In this document: positions 4,751-6,020 of the stretch, piece by piece
How positions within the stretch are numbered: position 1 is the stretch's first letter
Layout: each line of letters opens with the position of its first letter
NCBI GenBank assembly: GCA_017445685.1
Contig: JAFSTS010000016.1
Coordinates: 1-6,020, forward strand
Origin: Clostridia bacterium
GTDB lineage: Bacteria > Bacillota_A > Clostridia > Oscillospirales > Acutalibacteraceae
Direction: 5' to 3'
Length of the DNA stretch: 6,020 nucleotides
Translations under genes and position numbers: made by a program
Notes under the pieces: generated by a model
What the model saw: the letters and a program-made list of their open reading frames with translations, nothing else
The model's database searches: none
What the model was told of the DNA's origin: nothing

Positions 4751-6020
4751 TTATTTGAAGTAAATCATATCCGGCTCTTTGCAAGCTCCGCCGAGCATTT
4801 CATAGCCTTGTGAATTGTTGCCTATCATGTGGTTGTTTCCGAAGAACTCGGTTTCAAGGACATTGATTTTGTTAAGGTCTTTAAGTGATTTTCCAATAGC
4901 TCCAGTTGTGTTTCCTACTCCTTTTACATACATTGAGGAACAGTTTCCGCCGTTTAGCAAAACAGCGTCCGTCACACCGTAGGCTATCATAACTTTGTCG
5001 ATGTTTGAAATCGGCATAAATTCACCGACTGCAAATACCGTTTTAGTGTTGCTGATCCTTCCGAGAAGAGTGCGGTTGTTGTAGTAAATTATTCCGTTTT
5101 CTGTCTGATCTCTCGGCGTGGAAACTTCCTTGCCGCCGCTTATCATAAAGGTTTGCTGGGTGCGGATGGTGTTGTAAAGTCCGTTTTTGATTTCAGCGCC
5201 GATGTTTGCATTGTCCATTGCTTTAAACTGCCATGAGCCGTCACGGTAGATGTGAAGGTATTTTGTCTTGCTTACTGCGGTAGAACTCTTTTCGATCTGA
5301 CCGTTTCTGACAGTTGTGTGATCGTTGCTGTATGTTGTCGCTTCGTTGTTGATTGCAATAACAGCGCCGTTTTTCTTAGCCATATCTTCAACATAGGCAG
5401 TGTTTGCTCCGAGAATTGATTTAGCCGAAGCGATCCCCATCCTTGTCGGATCGGTGACTGTCATTATTGCGATGTTGACATAGGGCTGATATGTGATCGT
5501 CTTTTCAATATTTACCTGGCTGTCCTGGCTGTGAAGGAATTTTTGAGTTATTTGATTTCCGTATTTTACACGATGTATTTCGATGTACAGTCCGGTTTGC
5601 TGTATCCTCCATGCGCGGATGACCGATCCGATTTTTGTCGTAACGCTCTTTGTATCAACTTCGTAGTTTGTGATGGAGGAAAAGTTCTTTTTGGTAATTG
5701 TCGCTTTACCGTTTTTTACGCTCCATGTACCCATGTTGTTGGTAAAAGTGCCGTTGTATTTGTTGATAGTACCGTTTTTTATGTACCACCAGCCGTAATC
5801 GTTTCTTGCAAGAGAATTGTAGCTTTTGTTGATAGCGCCGTTTACAAGATACCACCAGCCGTACTGGTTTTTCGCAAGACCAACATAAGTCTGATCAAGC
5901 TTGCCGTTTCTTATATACCACCAGCCGTACTGATTCTTTGCCATGCCTGTGTACGAAGTGTCGTATTTTCCTTTTTTAAGGTAGATCCATCCCAAAGAAC
6001 TGTCCTTTGCCATTCCCGTA
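4751..6020 (-). CDS. Secreted GWW-repeat protein with C-terminal phosphodiester glycosidase (NAGPA-like) domain, partial
   Basis: The 5' part is outside the window. An ATG at 6011-6013 exists, but it lies inside a repeat, with Gly and Thr codons before it in frame (TG-MAKD, compare YTGMAKN in the next unit), so it is not the start. Counting from that Met, residues 1-108 are five units of about 22 residues with the core AKNQYGWWYIRNG, resembling wall- or glycan-binding repeats of clostridial surface proteins. Residues 117-420 look like the NAGPA/phosphodiester glycosidase fold (Pfam PF09992 from memory). This includes VIAIN at 218-222, VRNGQI at 235-240, MISGGKEV at 290-297, TLLGRI at 315-320 and AVLLNGGNCSSMYVKG at 350-365. 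The last aligns with the family's LDGGGSSTM motif but with D to N, G to N and S to C changes. Bacterial members act on sugar-phosphodiester or exopolysaccharide-type substrates, but the substrate here is unknown. It is convergent with the regulator gene and shares its terminator. Confidence 0.82.
   Translation of the reverse strand, partial: TGMAKDSSLGWIYLKKGKYDTSYTGMAKNQYGWWYIRNGKLDQTYVGLAKNQYGWWYLVNGAINKSYNSLARNDYGWWYIKNGTINKYNGTFTNNMGTWSVKNGKATITKKNFSSITNYEVDTKSVTTKIGSVIRAWRIQQTGLYIEIHRVKYGNQITQKFLHSQDSQVNIEKTITYQPYVNIAIMTVTDPTRMGIASAKSILGANTAYVEDMAKKNGAVIAINNEATTYSNDHTTVRNGQIEKSSTAVSKTKYLHIYRDGSWQFKAMDNANIGAEIKNGLYNTIRTQQTFMISGGKEVSTPRDQTENGIIYYNNRTLLGRISNTKTVFAVGEFMPISNIDKVMIAYGVTDAVLLNGGNCSSMYVKGVGNTTGAIGKSLKDLNKINVLETEFFGNNHMIGNNSQGYEMLGGACKEPDMIYFK
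5690..6016 (-). repeat. Array of five ~22-residue GWW-type repeats
   Basis: The units lie at 5948-6016, 5882-5947, 5816-5881, 5753-5815 and 5690-5752, read on the minus strand. The core pattern is G-[ML]-A-[KR]-N-x-Y-G-W-W-Y-[IL]-x-N-G-x-[IL]. Units 2 to 4 are nearly identical. Unit 1 (DSSLGWIYLKKG) and unit 5 (NNMGTWSVKNG) are degraded, as is common at array ends, although unit 1 may have further copies beyond the window. Each short unit probably forms a beta-hairpin with the aromatic side chains packing against wall glycans. Confidence 0.85.

Overview
The window looks like chromosomal DNA from a low-to-mid GC Gram-positive Clostridia member, probably an Oscillospiraceae/Ruminococcus-type gut bacterium. 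The reasons are strong AGGAGG-type ribosome binding sites, near-consensus sigma-A promoters, an MltG/YceG homologue, a DUF4474 protein, a PRK06851-type protein, a short DtxR/MntR-type regulator and a secreted GWW-repeat protein. The taxonomic call is inference from gene families and base composition. No rRNA, tRNA, CRISPR array, transposase or phage gene was seen.

Layout: (1) Positions 1-996, minus strand, hold the first 332 codons of a PRK06851-like two-domain protein that runs off the left edge. Both of its nucleotide-binding loops look destroyed. (2) Divergent from it at 1099-1986 is mltG, the membrane endolytic transglycosylase. (3) 2100-3035 encodes a membrane-tethered DUF4474 protein. 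(4) 3187-3918 encodes a small, very acidic secreted protein with a C-terminal VPATG/hydrophobic/basic tail like a sortase sorting signal. It has a perfect-consensus promoter and a strong terminator. (5) 4244-4612 encodes a 122-residue DtxR/MntR-family metal-dependent repressor. (6) 4751-6020, minus strand, encodes the C-terminal part of a secreted protein with GWW-type repeats followed by a phosphodiester glycosidase (NAGPA-like) domain. Its N-terminus lies beyond the right edge.

Each of the four plus-strand genes has its own recognisable promoter with a 17-bp spacer, so the region reads as a set of single-gene units rather than one operon. Four of the six products are membrane or cell-surface proteins (MltG, the DUF4474 protein, the acidic protein and the repeat/NAGPA protein), so the shared theme is the cell envelope. 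No pathway links them clearly, and I see no convincing multi-gene novel system. The items most worth a second look are the doubly degenerate P-loop protein, the uncharacterised acidic surface protein, the DtxR-like metal ligand set in the MntR-sized regulator, and the altered LDGGGS-type motif in the NAGPA domain.
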